Both the position numbers and the translations under genes were made by a program. A stretch of 64,000 nt of DNA from Cliona cf. orientalis (lineage: Eukaryota; Porifera; Demospongiae; Clionaida; Clionaidae): NCBI GenBank assembly GCA_963930775.1, contig OZ005707.1:3410001-3474000 (forward strand). Reading direction: 5' to 3'. This document shows positions 10,993 to 25,400 of this stretch, in pieces. The notes under the pieces were generated by a model. It searched no databases, was not told where the DNA came from, and worked only from the letters and a program-made list of their open reading frames with translations. How positions within the stretch are numbered: position 1 is the first letter of the stretch; every line of letters starts with the position of its first letter.

Positions 10993-11688
10993 GTCTCGCG
11001 GGCCAGTCCCTCCTACTCAAGAGAGAAAGGGTCTGGCAAATAACGTACGATCCGCTTGCCCCATGGAATGTGTCAAACGTGATGTTACAAACCGCAAACA
11101 GCTTTGTGCGTACATACTCCCTTGTTGTGTATTTCATTTTGCGTTTTGACTGTGGTAAAATGTCCGCTTCTGTCTCGCGTGTGGACAAACCATTGCAGCG
11201 AATGATCATACACAATGAAGTGTTCTAGCTCTATGCACGAAAATTAATTTCAGAAAGAGTTTTGCACGCACAAGTAAGCAGCTAATTCGTGTTAGGCCAC
11301 TGTTTGTTGTAAACGTGTTTCTGGTCACATCAGAGCTCACTTAGCCATGCGGGCGGGCGGTTATCATTATTCATTATTCCATTATTTTACCTCAGCATAT
11401 CCTGTACAATTTGAACATTTCCTGGACAAACCACAGACAGGATGGTGACATTAATTTTGGTAATTGAACTGAGCACGCGCAGTGCCAAATAATGGCAATA
11501 ATGGTCAAAACAGGCGGCCTCCAAAATAGCATGCGGGCGGGTGACCAGAAACACGTTTACAACTAACACTGGCCTTATAGATGGTCATGTGACTACATAC
11601 TACCATTTCATTGGTAGACAGGCGGATGGTACGTTATTAGACCCTTTCAGCTCTCTTCTTGGGTAAGAGGGGCTGGCGTGCGAGACTA
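10993..11688. mobile_element. TAGTCTCG-ended MITE carrying a nested GGCC element
   Basis: The left end TAGTCTCGCGGGCCAG and the right end ctggcgtgcgagacta belong to inverted repeats of about 65 bp that also share an aacgtac block. The element at 11295-11574 is inserted inside. The flanking 8-mers match only partly (gcagtagt and ggtttagt), unlike the other family members. Confidence 0.7.
11295..11574. mobile_element. Harbinger-like MITE, GGCCACTGT ends, TTA duplication
   Basis: A 280-bp inverted-repeat element has ends GGCCACTGTTTGTTGTAAAC and its imperfect complement. It is flanked by TTA at 11292-11294 and 11575-11577. The inner gcatgcgggcgggcgg motif also appears in the element at 50879-51128. 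A 3-bp TWA duplication is typical of PIF/Harbinger elements; the assignment is inferred from this alone. Confidence 0.75.
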
Positions 11689-12110
11689 GGTTTAGTACGA
11701 TCTAAAATTAATAATAGTAGTTTAAACTCTCCCTACAATTATCACAGGCTAAAGGATAATATATTATGGATAACAAGAGAGATAATTATTAAATTATTTA
11801 ATACTTGAAGAGTAGCCATATGTAATAGCTACGTAGATACGACAAACAAACCTTGATAAAATTAGCCATCGGTGATTCACCTACTGATCTTTTATAACAC
11901 CGTGCCATTGAGATAGTTATGGCCCCCACCTGTACCTCCACTTCAGACTCGCTAGGTTCAAAATGTCGTTGGTACAGGGTTAAAATTGGCACATGTTCAC
12001 CTTTGACCCCATAAAGTACGCCCAAATTTGAAATTCGCCACAGAATGAGGGTTAGGTCTAGGCATAGACCCAATCCTCATTCCGTACACCGGGTACGTAC
12101 GGGTATTTAT

Positions 12111-12528
12111 CAGAGGAGGTTGGACATGCGTCATCAAATGTCACCAATGTGTCACGTGCACCAATATAAAATGTATACAAACATATGGCAGGTATCAATC
12201 GCGCACTCCTGCGCTTCGCGAAGGATGCCGTTGGGAAAGAACTCGATGAGCCTTGACAAATCAACTTTTCAACCCCGTTCAACCCCTGCCAAATAAGCGA
12301 GATCCGAGGCTTTGTTGTCGTTCATAATGAATCAAAAGTCAGCATTTCAGGCTGATTAAGACTTCGTTGGTCTGTTCTCCCTCTCTGGATTTGAAATCGG
12401 GCTAAGAAAGTTGTCGTTGACTAAATCTGCGATCGAAACAAGTACAGTACTAAGTCGCTAATTTATGCAGGAATGCTAATTTTGTCACGTGCACATGACG
12501 TATCATGATGCGTGGCCAACCTCCTCTG
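12111..12528. mobile_element. MITE with CAGAGGAGGTTGG ends and 9-bp duplication
   Basis: Ends CAGAGGAGGTTGG and CCAACCTCCTCTG bound a 418-bp element. The 9-bp repeat GGTATTTAT is directly adjacent on both sides (12102-12110 and 12529-12537). Length, termini and duplication size match the nested element at 2376-2786. It has no coding content. Confidence 0.75.
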
Positions 12529-12539
12529 GGTATTTATAA

Positions 12540-13424
12540 AAGGGGGAACGGGAAATGAGGAAATGGGAAACGGAGAAATGTGGAAATGAAGAAATGAACT
12601 GGAAATGGTCGTCAAAACAATGAGAGCCACTGTCGTGCTAAACTTGCAGCTCCAGAGTGTATGTAGGGCCTGCAGTTAGTACAAGCATCTCGGATGCCAG
12701 CCCAGAGAGTAGAATATTGAATGTAACGTGAAGAGTCAAGTCATTGAGACCCGGTTTCCAAGTTTAATACTACAAAAATGAACAAAAATCTGGGTATTAA
12801 AAGGATGAAGTAGGGATTGCAGTATCAAAATGTACACTATTTGTAGGGACAATCATATCCACCTAGTACATCAGAGTCAGTAATATAGGTATGTATAGCC
12901 TCCCATTAGTTTTTTGGTATCATGTACGTAAAAAAGACTTTGCTATCCCATCACAAATCACGATGGTTGTCCTGTGAGTGTACTACTACTAGATAGTCAG
13001 ACTGGATGTGACTGATAGGTACACACATAATATAATATGTGTATCATCTACCCATACAAGTAATATAATTAACTCCTTTAAAATTGGTCACGTGAAGGGG
13101 CGGGGTTTGGGTTTGTATGGAAGGGTTTGAAAACAGCTGCGGGATAGTTCTGGCACAGCTAAACACGAGTGTAAATTTGAAATTCGCGAAATTAGAACAG
13201 CCCAGGCATGAATGGAATATTTCGCGTTTACGTCAATTTCGCGTGACCATCTGTAGCTGTATGGTGTATATGGGGGTCCAAATATTTCGGGGGTCCAATT
13301 ACTACGTGACAGCGCTTTAATTAGAATAAGAAATTACTGGTGTGATGTCATCATAAAACAGTGGCAGTGCGCTCGATCGAAACCCCATATTTTCTACCTA
13401 ACTTGTGAAGTAACGCACCCAGCC
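12540..13424. other. Region upstream of MOB1, with a ggaaatg-rich tract
   Basis: Positions 12541-12610 are an imperfect short tandem of gggaaatgagg-like units. The rest shows no gene. The MOB1 5' UTR and promoter should lie within the last few hundred bases before 13425; no TATA-type signal stood out. A cacgtg E-box-like hexamer is at 13089-13094. Confidence 0.4.
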
Positions 13425-16400
13425 ATGAGTTTCTTTTTGAACATGTAAGGAATTCTTTTAGTGAAATTTCTGTGTTTGTGATACGGACTGTTGCCGACAT
13501 CACGTAAAAATATGGATGTGTGCAGCTGGTATTTAATAAATCATAAGACAGTGGGCTTATAGACTAAATAGTACTATATTAATCTTTTCATTGTATCAGT
13601 GGTAAAGCAAGCACTAAGACGGTCAAACACCTAAAGAAGATACCTGAAGGCAGTCGCCAACATGATATGATGAAGGTTAGTACCATATCACATGATATCG
13701 CTTTGATTGTGAGTGTTCATTTGCATTTCTGCCTAGTATTTTAGCAATACTGGTGTTAGCATAATGGTTGTAGGGATCTCTCAATCAATACTGGAATCTT
13801 TACATGAAAACAGTAACTACTGGATTTTCTTTATACAGAAACTAGTTTAGCTAAATATTCTGATCTGAGAGTATCATTACAAAGTTTAATTGTATCTAAG
13901 TGAAAGAGCCAAGAAATTGCTCCCATATGGCAGTTCGAAGTATTTGGTCTTCAAAAACAATTTCTGTAACGAAAGAGACAACTAGTCAGCTTCTTTGCCA
14001 ATCCTTTTTGACATAGCTATCCTTCATGATCATTTAAAGGGGACACAGGCAATGAAGTTTTATAAAATGTACATACTTGTAATTGAATAACACTTTTACA
14101 AGGGCAAGTGTGCTATAGAACATGGACGTGTATGCTGATTAAGTTTTTGTAAGTGGATAAGTACATTATAGTATCCAAACCTCTAAGGCTTTAGGTAACA
14201 GAGCATGCACAAACAGCATGCACCGGGCCCGGGCCCTTTCTCTTCCCCTCAAAGCGCCTGGGAGTGAGGCTGGATTGGTCCTAATGTAGTAAATCTTATA
14301 ATAATATGTGTATACTTACTTAGCATGCTGCAGCAACGTTAGGAAGTGGTAACTTAAGGTTGGCCGTCCAACTACCAGAAGGGGAGGACCTCAATGAGTG
14401 GATTGCTGTCAACAGTGAGTCTCTCTCTCTTTTTCTCATAGTACATATATGTGAATATATTTACCGGGTGCAGAGCACAGGGATTTCCACCCCTGAGATT
14501 GCCCCCCCCCCCCCCCACCCAACCAAAAGAGACAGTGCTGAAGCACTCGATATTACCCTATTAATGCCTGTGTCCGTATTAGTGTGTGATCTTGTTAATA
14601 TACACTGTACATGTAGCGGTGGATTTCTTCAATCAAATAAATATGTTGTACGGGACAATCACAGAACAGTGCACAACTGAATCCTGCCCGGTAATGAGTG
14701 CTGGTCCAAAGTAAGTTATGCTTGTAATATGTGCCATACAGCAGTATTGTGGGCACTGGAAATGCAATTATAAGCAGGTGGTTGTTTATCCTTTGAATGC
14801 GGCAGTGTATCCACCTTTCCTTGAATAGATACGAGTACCATTGGGCAGATGGAACAACTGTTAAGAAGCCAATTAAGTGCTCTGCGCCCAAGTATATTGA
14901 CTACCTGATGACCTGGGTTCAGGAGCAGCTTGATGATGAAACCATCTTTCCGTCAAAAATAGGTGAGTGTTTCATGTGTGCCGCTATTGCTGAAATTCCA
15001 CTCGTAATGACTGATCATCTCAAATTTCTAACACAACAGTGTGGTTGCCTGTTTTGGTATTCTTAATTGTAGCAATCATTGTCCATATATGTCAGCCGTG
15101 TAGGTTGTATACCCATATTTATTTGAATACTAGCCGCGGCTACTATTAATTTCATCCTTGCTGGAGTGCAGCTACTAATCGAGGGCGGCTTTTATTGTTA
15201 TTGATTTTGGAGCGACTGCTTTTAGAATACGAGATAGGTGATCGATAAATAAGCAGCAGAACCAAGCCAAGGACGTTGTCTGCCATGGTTTGTGGCTGTG
15301 GCCACACCCACTTAATTATGTTCGCGCATGGGTGTGACTACTATTCAATGGCGGCTATTAATTACGGTGCAGCTTCTATTCAAATAAAGACGGTAGTTAA
15401 ACTTTAGACCTGTGGGTGGCCATTGTTTATAAATATTATCCATAAGTTACATACCATAATAATATTATGGCGGGAAAATTCGGTATGGTGCATGTCTCCC
15501 TATCAGCCGAAGATATATATCGGCATTTAAGTTTGGTGATTTAATACAGGATCTCCATACATACATACAAGTACTGTGTACATATACATGTAGCTGAAAT
15601 TTTTCGCTGGACAAAAATTACCAAGCCTTGGCTACTTAGCTACTTATTACAGCAAAGTTTCACCAATGCAGTAATATACTAATCTTCTATGTAATCATAA
15701 ATATAGGACTATTTGCGGATTCAAATTTTGCCAATGTGGGCAAATAGTGAAATTGGTGAAAGTTTTCTGACAATATTTTCCATCTATATGGTATGTGAGA
15801 ATGAAATTTTGGTAGATTTTAGTTTCGCAGTTGAGAAGGCAGACAGCCGACAACCAAATAGCCAAATTAAAAATTCCAAATTTTGCTGCTATGTTTTCCT
15901 ACTCATCCTAGTTTATATGTTGACAAGGTGCCACTATAGGTTCTTTATGGTGTTTTCAAGATTAAGTTTATGTAGAGTTCATTAAAATGCTTTGTTGATC
16001 ATCTCTGCCTTCCTTGGTTCTTGATGGGCTCTCAATTGACAAAAGAGAGAGTGGCTGGCTTGTTTTTAAGGGGGCTGGTGTGTAGATCTAGCAATACTGT
16101 AATTTCCAACCCAATTTTGTGGAGCATATTCACAACCTTGGGCAATTGCGATAGCAAGTCAATCTTGATTGTAACTATAGCACTTGCCCAAGACACTACA
16201 ATAGTACTGCTCATCGTTCATCTTAGAATATACCTGCAACAAATACTGTGATCTGATTGGTCAGTTTGAGGTTATTATTTCACTTATTTGGTGAAATTTT
16301 CAAATTTGACAAAATTTTAAATTTTCATTAATTAATGCATGAGTAACTATGATATTGATTTCAACTCACAAAATTTTCACCAATAACCTAATGAGAATGG

Positions 16401-19400
16401 TTTCACCTAATTTAATGCTCACCAAACCTAACTGTTAGATGAAAGTTTATGGCTATCTTTAATCATATCATCTACATACGTGCATACATGGCATAGAGTG
16501 TTGCAAACAGAGCTGATAAAGGGCAGGCGTTGAGTTTCATAGTACAGGAAACTAGAGATTATGTAAACAGCTCATGCATGATGTTTCACTATGACATTTT
16601 AGCATTTGCATGTACTCAATCAACTATTCAAGAAACTTGTTTGTTCGCTTGCCATCTCTCTTATGAGAAACTTGAAAAATGATGAACAGAATATACCTCT
16701 TGCATGCTCAATTCTATCTACATAATAAGCCTTTCATCTTTTGAGCTTATAGCTACTGCTAAGTTGTATGATCTGTGATTAAAATTAATGGGCAACCCAA
16801 TGAGTAATGGCGAAATTACTTCATGTTACAGCAGCTAAATATTCTTTTGAAACACACTATGTTATTCGTAATTACCGTATAGCCGGAAATTTTCGCCTTT
16901 TTCACCCAGGTGCGTCGTGGGCGAAAATTTTTTCGGCGAATTATTTTACCCAGTGAAATTTTTGTCACGCTGAAATTTTTACATGCACAGATTTTTACAC
17001 GTGGCTGCCAAGCTGTACTAGCAGTTGTGCCTCATGATCGACAATTAGCTGGTATTCAAACCTCATCTTTCTCAATCTGCTGTCTAGCTTGTTACTTCCA
17101 CGTTGCTCCTCGGGTTCGCTCAGGCCGACATACTAGTTCTTCATCAACAGCAGCCTCCCAAATATCTTGGTAAACGTGGTAGCCACGAATGCAACACTCG
17201 ATTTCTTGTGTCTCCATTGCTTTTCCACACCTCTGAAAATCGATCGTGCTGAGGATCACGCGCGTGCGAATACAGTACCAGATATTCAGGTGTGGCGTGT
17301 TCATTCGAGATCTCCACCCACTACTTCCTGGTGAGCAACTCACGCTGTGGGCGAAATTAAATTCGGCGAAATTTTTGTGCCAATACAAAGCATGAGCATT
17401 GAGCGAAATTTTTATCCAGCGAAAATTTTGTGCTATACGGTATTTGGTTGGCATATGCAATGACATGGCCGATTTTGCTGGAACTGAGGATACGCTAGAG
17501 TCAGTGCTGTTGTTTACCTACACTTCAAATCATGGAAATACTCAATTTGATCACTCAAATGCATAAGAGGCTTGGGTATGTGTATTGGATGTAACGTCAA
17601 TAGTAAGATGCCGGACCTAAGAATCTACATACCACCTATACTGTGGTGGGAGTAGGCCACTCTTGGACAGCTTTTATTTCTTGCTCATCTGGTAACAATC
17701 TGACATGGCCTTCAGTGTCACTCCAGCTTCACTGGCAAGTTGGTTCTGGACTTCATCTGGCAGTGGCAACATCAGCATCTTTGGTAATATGTTTGTTCAG
17801 TTAAGCTCTCTGTGATGACTTTGTAATTGGGTTAAGTAACACTTGTGATGTGTATATATGTAGACTGTGATATAAACATTGGAGTGTTAGATGCTGATGT
17901 AATACTGTTTATGTAAGTGTTAGTTGTTCTGGAGGCTTCTGTACATTTTGATTTTGTATAAAAGTAGCTAGGCTGTAGGCTAGGGTTGTTGAGTTTTGGT
18001 TGAGTTGTTTCATGCTGGAATTGAATTGTTTGTCCATATCCAAACTATTACAATTTGGCGACAAGGATAAAACTAACAAGAGAAGCTATCATGGCAGTAG
18101 CTATAGCACATGGCACCATAGGAGAATTTAATTCCAATTTCATAGCCAGTGATGTTACAGTTGCAGAGAAGAAGAGACCAATCTTGCCGAGTGCCTGTGG
18201 TGCGTCAACCTACCAACTGATTCGCAATCTGGTATCCCCTGGTAAACCTACCAACAAATTATTCTATGAGATTATAAAGTTAGGGAAGGATCACTTCGAC
18301 CCTACACCTTCTGTTACGTTCTAGCGATGCAGTTTTAACACTCGGAAGCAGAAGGAGGGAGAGTCAATTGCAGCCAGAAAGCGTTTTGGTGATGCACGCC
18401 ACAGATGACCGAAGTTCATCCTCATCAGCACGCTCATAAGGTACTTGTTATCGTTGTGGTGGTAATAATCATCACCCTAGCAAATGTCAATTCAAAGAGG
18501 TTGAACGTCATTTCTGTAAAAAGAAGGGGCATCTTGCAAGAGTCTGTTGCAGCAAAGCAAAGTTAGCTGCCTCTACCACAAAGTAAACGATGAAAGGAAC
18601 GCATCAAATTACTAAAGAAATTCAGTCAAGCAGTGACGATTCAGAAGAAGATGCTGCATATGCCCTATATTACACAACTGAGCTCAATAGCAAATCGAAG
18701 CAATTAACCATGCCAATACCAAGATGGAAGTTGATACCAGAGCTGCTTATTCTCTCATCAGTAAGACAACGTATGATCGCTTATGGTCAAAGAGCAGAGG
18801 ACCGCAACTTCAGGAGACTAAAATTAAGTTGCACACATACACGGTTGACATACTGGGAGCAATTCAAGTAAAGGTGAAATACAGTGATCAACAAGAGAAT
18901 CTCGGTTTACTAGTTGTGGCAGGTTCAGGTCCAAGTCTCCTAGGAAGAGATTGGCTCAACAAAATTCAGTTGAACTGGGCAAGCATCTGTCTGATGAGAG
19001 TATCACCTGAACAAAGTTTACATCAACTTCTTGAAGAGTATTTGCAAATTATTCACACATGAGTTAGGACTGGTAACAGAAGTCACCGCCAAAGTACATA
19101 TCGATTCACCGACTCAGCCGAAGTTCTACTGACTACAATCAGTACCCTGTGCATTGGGAGAGAAAGTTGGAAGAGAGATTGACCGTCTTGTAGAAACCGG
19201 TGTCCTAGAACCAGTACAGCATTCAGACTGGGCTGCTCCAATTGTTCCAGTAATAAAGTCTATTAGATCATAGCTGTAACAAATACTGCAATTTGATTGG
19301 CTACTGACAGGTATCTATATCTCATAGCTATCACCTACAAGCTTCTCATAGTCACCTACAAGTTTTGCCCTCTGGCTCTAGCAATACAACGCTATATGAT

Positions 19401-22400
19401 CTAAACTTGTTAGACACTGTTTAGTTGGTTTCTATGTGATTTAGAAGACCTCAGGGCTCTCATAGGACCCTCGCTTCGCTCGGGATTCTATATAGAGTCC
19501 TTCGGTCTTCTAAATCATGCAGAAACCTCCTAAGGCCTAATTGTGAGGTAAAAATTGGACCAAGCGATCGAAAAAAAGGAAACAAAAAAAGCAATCAATT
19601 GGGGTGTGGTTATAGACCACAGTCTAATTAAGACAGACTAATGTGACTATCTAGGACCAGGGAATCAAGATAGAATACAAAAACCACTCTACTGTACATA
19701 AGCTCCACCCAACTTAATTTTTTTTCTTCTGTTTGCCCAAAAATTGGAGCGAGCGAATCCGTGCAACAACTTATTTAATAATTATTGGTCCGGCATAAAC
19801 AGTGTCTAACTAATACTTAAAATATAGTTGTAACAAATACTGTGATCTGATTGGACACTCAGAGGTCTCTATTTCTCGTAGAGACCTACAAGTGTAGCCG
19901 AGGGCAAAGAAAGATGCACAGTGCAACAGTAGCCTAGTCCTCAGGTCAACTACCATGTACCGTATATGTTCTAATATAGGCGCCACCCTAATTTAGGCGC
20001 CCTTTGGGGCCTGCGCAATTTTTTCGGTTCTAATTTAAGGCGCCTTTCCGGACATCAATTATTTTTAGGCGGTGCCTATTTAATTGGAACGTATTGCCAC
20101 ATGCAATATGGCATACCGTACCGTACCATCGATTGATCTATCGAGCTAGCAGTTTAGATGTCAAACTAAGCTGTCTCTTACATTTATATGGGCACTTACC
20201 GACTGCTTTGATATCTTTCTAGAGTTAGAGACAATCGTTCTGATGGCTATGGTACCGACAACTCGAGAATGATTCAGTGATCAGAGTGAAATTTCCAAAA
20301 TGAACTGAAACTAGAGCCATATTTTAGTTGTTCTTGCCACTGTCATATTCACTGCCGCTAAATAGGACCGGTTAGTGATAGCGCTTGTGCTCTGGCAAAA
20401 CTTCCAGAACCGTTCTAATTGCAGCTCTTAGGCGCCTCCCTAATTTAGGTGCCCTTTGACCTGCTCGTGAATTTTTCGGTTCTAATTGGAGGCGCATGCG
20501 CGATCTGTAATTATTTTCTGTGGGCGCCTATATTAGAAAGTATACGGTATATTCTAAATCAGTTAGAGACCTCGTCCAATGGTCTGTATGCTTTTAAGGG
20601 ACCCTCAGGCCCTTAGTAGGACCCTCGCTTTCGCTAGGGATGCTACAGCCCAGGGCCTTCAGATCTCTTAAAAGGCGTAGAGACCTTGGACTCAGTCTCT
20701 AACTATTATTTAACAAAACAGTGCATATATGTGGTGACTACAGGGTTACGGTTGCAACGTGCGATATTTGCCCACTTCCCAAAATTGATGACATCCTGGC
20801 ATCACTGGCCGGAGGCAAAATGTTCTCATAATTTGATTTAGCTCACACATATCAGCAAATTCAAATGGCTGATGATTCAAAGAAGTACACTACTATCAAC
20901 ACACACAAGGATCTGTAGCAATGTACAAGATTGCCTTTCAGTGCACCTTCAGTTTTCAGCATATTATGTAGAGGATATTACAATGACATTTTGATCACTG
21001 GCAAATTAGATGAGGAACACATCAAGATTTTGCAAAAGGTTTTCACAAGATTGAAGTACATGTATGCTGGACTGTGATTGAAGTGTCAAAAATACAAACT
21101 TATGTTGCCATCAATCGATTATTTGGATTACCACATTTCAGCAGCTGGTATAGAGCCAACTACAGAGAAAGTGAAAGCCGTCCTGGAAGCACCAGCTCCA
21201 AGTAATGTATCTCAACTGAGGTCATTTCTTGGGTTAGGCAACTATTATGCTAAGTTTCTTCCACAATCGTCAACCTTGTTATTATATATATACAACAAAA
21301 AATATTTTTCAGAGCGACAATTTTCTTATATAGTCCATATCATTACATGAGGGCATGGATACGCGTCTTGGAAGCGCCCGGTTGCTATGAACGCGCGGCG
21401 CGGGCGGAGAGAAAGTCCGCACTACAAGGCTCAGGATTGGTCAGAACTGTAGGGCCGTGTGCACAAAGAAAAGTGGCGTTAATGCCTTGGGCCATAGCTA
21501 CAGTTAGAGACGTATTTTGTCGATCGAACGATCGGCGCGAAAGCGCCACGCGTTTCGAGAGGCCGGCTTGCTAAGCAGGCGCTGGCGCTAGCCACAGAGC
21601 CTCGAGCGAAGCGAGAGGCAAGGTCTGTTCTTTGTCATACCTCGGTAACGACGTTCAAGCAGAGCGAGAACGTCGCCATTGCACACTTAGTTGGAGGGGT
21701 GTGGCCTCTGCAACCGCTTCCATCTGCGCATGCGCACGGTACTAATGGGCTATGTTTGTGAGCATGTACTGTTATTAAATACATGATCATGCATGCTAGC
21801 CACATTATCCCATGATTGTGACATTAAACATACTTGTACTATATACAACGATTTTCAGACGATCAATTTTCTTATATAGTCCGTGTCCTAACCTAGAGGG
21901 CATAAAAGACACGCTCTCCTACAAGTTCAGAAGACTTATGATTGGTCAGAATTGTTGTACCGTGTGCACAAACAAGGTTGCCAGGGCCTAGTGTCTAGGG
22001 GCCATAGAGATGCATTCTCGAGCTCGAGCGAGCGGTGCAAGCACCGCGCGTTTTGACAGGCCTGCTCGGCAGGCCACTGAGCCTTGAGCGAAGCGAGATG
22101 TGATGTCTGCTCTTTGTCGTGGTCTGGTGGTAGATTCGCCATTTGAGCGAAGTGAGAACGTCGCCATTACACGGTGAGTTTGAGTAGCTGCTCAGTGAGG
22201 GGTGTGGTCTACACCATAATAGCAATGTTCGGTGCTGCTTTCATCTGCGCGTGCGCACTGTACTAACTGGCACTCGATTGTACATAGCATGCTGTTAGTA
22301 GCGTTCAGTCATGATTGTGATATCAAACATACTTATTAGCCACTTTATACAAGTTGTTGCAGAAAGTGAAAGAGTGGAGTTGGGGAGTATAACAGGAAAT

Positions 22401-25400
22401 GGTTTTCAGGATGCCAAGGTGCAGTTATATTTTAACACACTGTGACCCCGAGAAAGAATTAATTTTGTCTTGTGATGCTTCACCGTATGGGGTAGGAGCT
22501 GTGTTGTCCCACTGCATGGAAGATGGATCAGAAAAACAAATTGCTCTTGCCAGTAGATCACTTACTCCAGCTGAGAAGCGTTGTGCACAATTGGATAAGG
22601 AAGCGCTAGCCATTATATTTGGGGTATACAAGTTTAATCAGTATCTGCTTGGCAGGAAATTCACTATACTATCTGATCATAAGCCACGGCAACACATTTT
22701 CTGTGAAAGCAAGCCAGTTTCACAGTTGGCATCAACTAGGATCAAGCATTGGGCCCCAACACTTGGAACTTACGATTATTCCATTCAGTATAAGCCAGAG
22801 GCTGATTATGCATGCAAATGCTGCTCTATTGAGTCGTCTGCCCATACCAGCTGCACCCTCAACCAGGTGAAATGGTATTGCTGATGGAGACCTTAGACTC
22901 CTCACTAGTGACAGCTAAGCATGTCAAGACATGGACAGACCGAGATCCAGTGCTATCGAAAAAAGAACTCTGGTACAGAGAGGATAGATAAGACGTCGAA
23001 ATGAAGAATTGAGCATACAGGACAGTCTACACGAAGACCCCGGGGTTCGGCCAATTTTAATTCCAGCTGCACGCCCACGCACATTTTACGTCATCAACAT
23101 GCACTTGTAGGCGGGGACCAATGAGATGCAATCTTTGTACAGTCAATAATTGTTTTACCGGGAAGAAGCGCCTTCCCGCCAAAAAATGGCCACAGAGTCC
23201 AGTTTTATCAAAGGTTTGTACGCTATTTACAAGCTGACTAGACAGAGTTAGCCTTCAACACTCGTTTTCCTTGAAGAACTCGTGGGAATGAAGGTATACG
23301 GAGCGCCAGAACTCGGGGCGTGGCCCACCCCAAAATCGTACAAAAATTCAAGTTGGCAAAAATGAAACAAAAATCGAATAATGGCTGTACAAAAGCTGCC
23401 ATCATGACAAAACTGTAAGTCCAATTGATATCATAACAGAGATACTGTTTTATGGATAGATATAGTTTGTTTTCTTGGGTTTGAAGGGTAGCCATCTGGT
23501 AAGGCAATCGTACACAAACGGTCGATTTCACCTAATTTTTTGAAGATTTTAGACGGCCATAATTCTCCACCTGTATAATAGAGAAACTTCTAGAGAAAAG
23601 TATACGTTCATCCCAAACATATAAACATTCTAAACACACCGGCGTGGCGTAAAAACCGCCACCCCAAAATCGTACAAAAATTCAAGTTGGCCCCAGACAC
23701 TTACTTTAGTTTGTGTGCGTTTGCCTCCTTGTAGCCTGATCGACGACACTATTCAGAACTTAGAGTGACTGATAATAAATATCCATCCTACCTCTGACTG
23801 CAAAGCCTCTAAACCGCTTATCTGGACACTTTCACTTGGCTGTACGAGGGCCAGCATACAGTGACCCTGAATGTGCTGTGCACACTCAGCACATTTTTGC
23901 TGACGTCAGCAGAAATTAAATTTTGGGGTCTACGTGTAGACTGGGATGGCTGTGTACTGTTGAGGGGATCATGTGGTCATACCAGGAGAGAAGGTCATGG
24001 AAATATTACATGGTGGTCACCCGGGGGAGTCAAGAATGAAGAGAATCACGAGAAATGCTGTTTGGTGGGCAGGAGTGGATGCTGATATAGAAAGGAAAGT
24101 AAAAAGCTATGTTGAGTGTCAAGTAAACCAGGGATCGCCAGTTCAGGTACCACTTCACCCATGGGAATGGCCATCAAGACCGTAGAGCCGCCTCCACATA
24201 GATCATGCAGGACCATTCATGGGGAAAATGTTCTTGGTAGTTGTGGATGCTTATTAACCCTCGGCGCATGCACGAGGGTTATGGTAGTTGTTCTGTGTGT
24301 GTGTGTGAGTGAGTGAGTGTGTGTGTCTATTACCACGCTAGCTGCTACATACCTGTTTTATACGTTGAAAACAAGGTGCCATTAGGCTTTTTGTTGTAGA
24401 TACAATATATGCATTGTGTGGATTTCATTGAAAATGCTTTGTTCAAAACTTCTGGCGACATTTTCTGACCAACACGGCCTTCTTCGCTTCTTGACAAGCT
24501 CTCACTCGATGAAAGAGACAGTAGTTGTACTTGATCTGCTGATCTGTGGTACTATTATGTAATACTGTGCAGTGTTCTAGCCAGAACTTTTTTATAGAGC
24601 GGGGGGGGGGGGGGGGGGGGGGGGGGGAAGGGTATACTAAGACTCTTACCTTTTAACTGTTTAATATTACAAATCAAGTATATAGATGTAATTAAAATTA
24701 TACTGTCTGCAGCTTGGGCTATATACATTGTGTACACAGCAGTAAGAAGCAGCTCATATGTAGTGGGCAGCTAGTTTACACAAGCCCACTACTCGTGGTT
24801 TGTACAGCTAAGTATTTGTGGTTGTGTACTTGTACTGCACACTTAGCACTGTCTAGCAAATGCTCTATGTACTCCAGTACTTGTATGCAGGATCATGACA
24901 TTAGAGCCCCACCCCTTTTCGCGTTTTATAGCGCGGCGGGGCGCCGCTCAACCGCGCTTTGCGCCACTCAACCGCGCTTTAGCTGTGCAATCAGTAATGC
25001 ATTCTTGTGGTTGTACTTACTCTCTACAACACTGCTAACAGCAACAGTGCTGCATGCTTAGCTTGCAAATTTGCAACATATAGAGTAATCTTTAGTCTCA
25101 CAGCGCTGAGGGTTTAGCACCAATGGTGGTCATTCTAAATGGCTCGATGTGAAGATGGTTCCCTCTGCTAATTCAAGTAGTACCATCATTATATTGAGAT
25201 CACTGCTTTCCACGCATGCATTGCTGGAACTAATCGTATCTGACAATGGAACTGCATTCACTAGTGATGATTTTTCTACCTTTCTGAGGAGAAATGGAAT
25301 TAGGCATGTCACCTCTGCACCATACCATCCTGCTACAAATGTCTGGCTGAGAGAGCAGTCCAGACCTTCAAAAGAAGCATAAAAAAGAGTAAAACAGGAG

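Noticed and set aside
10832..11215. A 127-codon minus-strand ORF
   Set aside because: It crosses the borders of two different MITEs (10293-10870 and 10993-11688), so it is not a gene.
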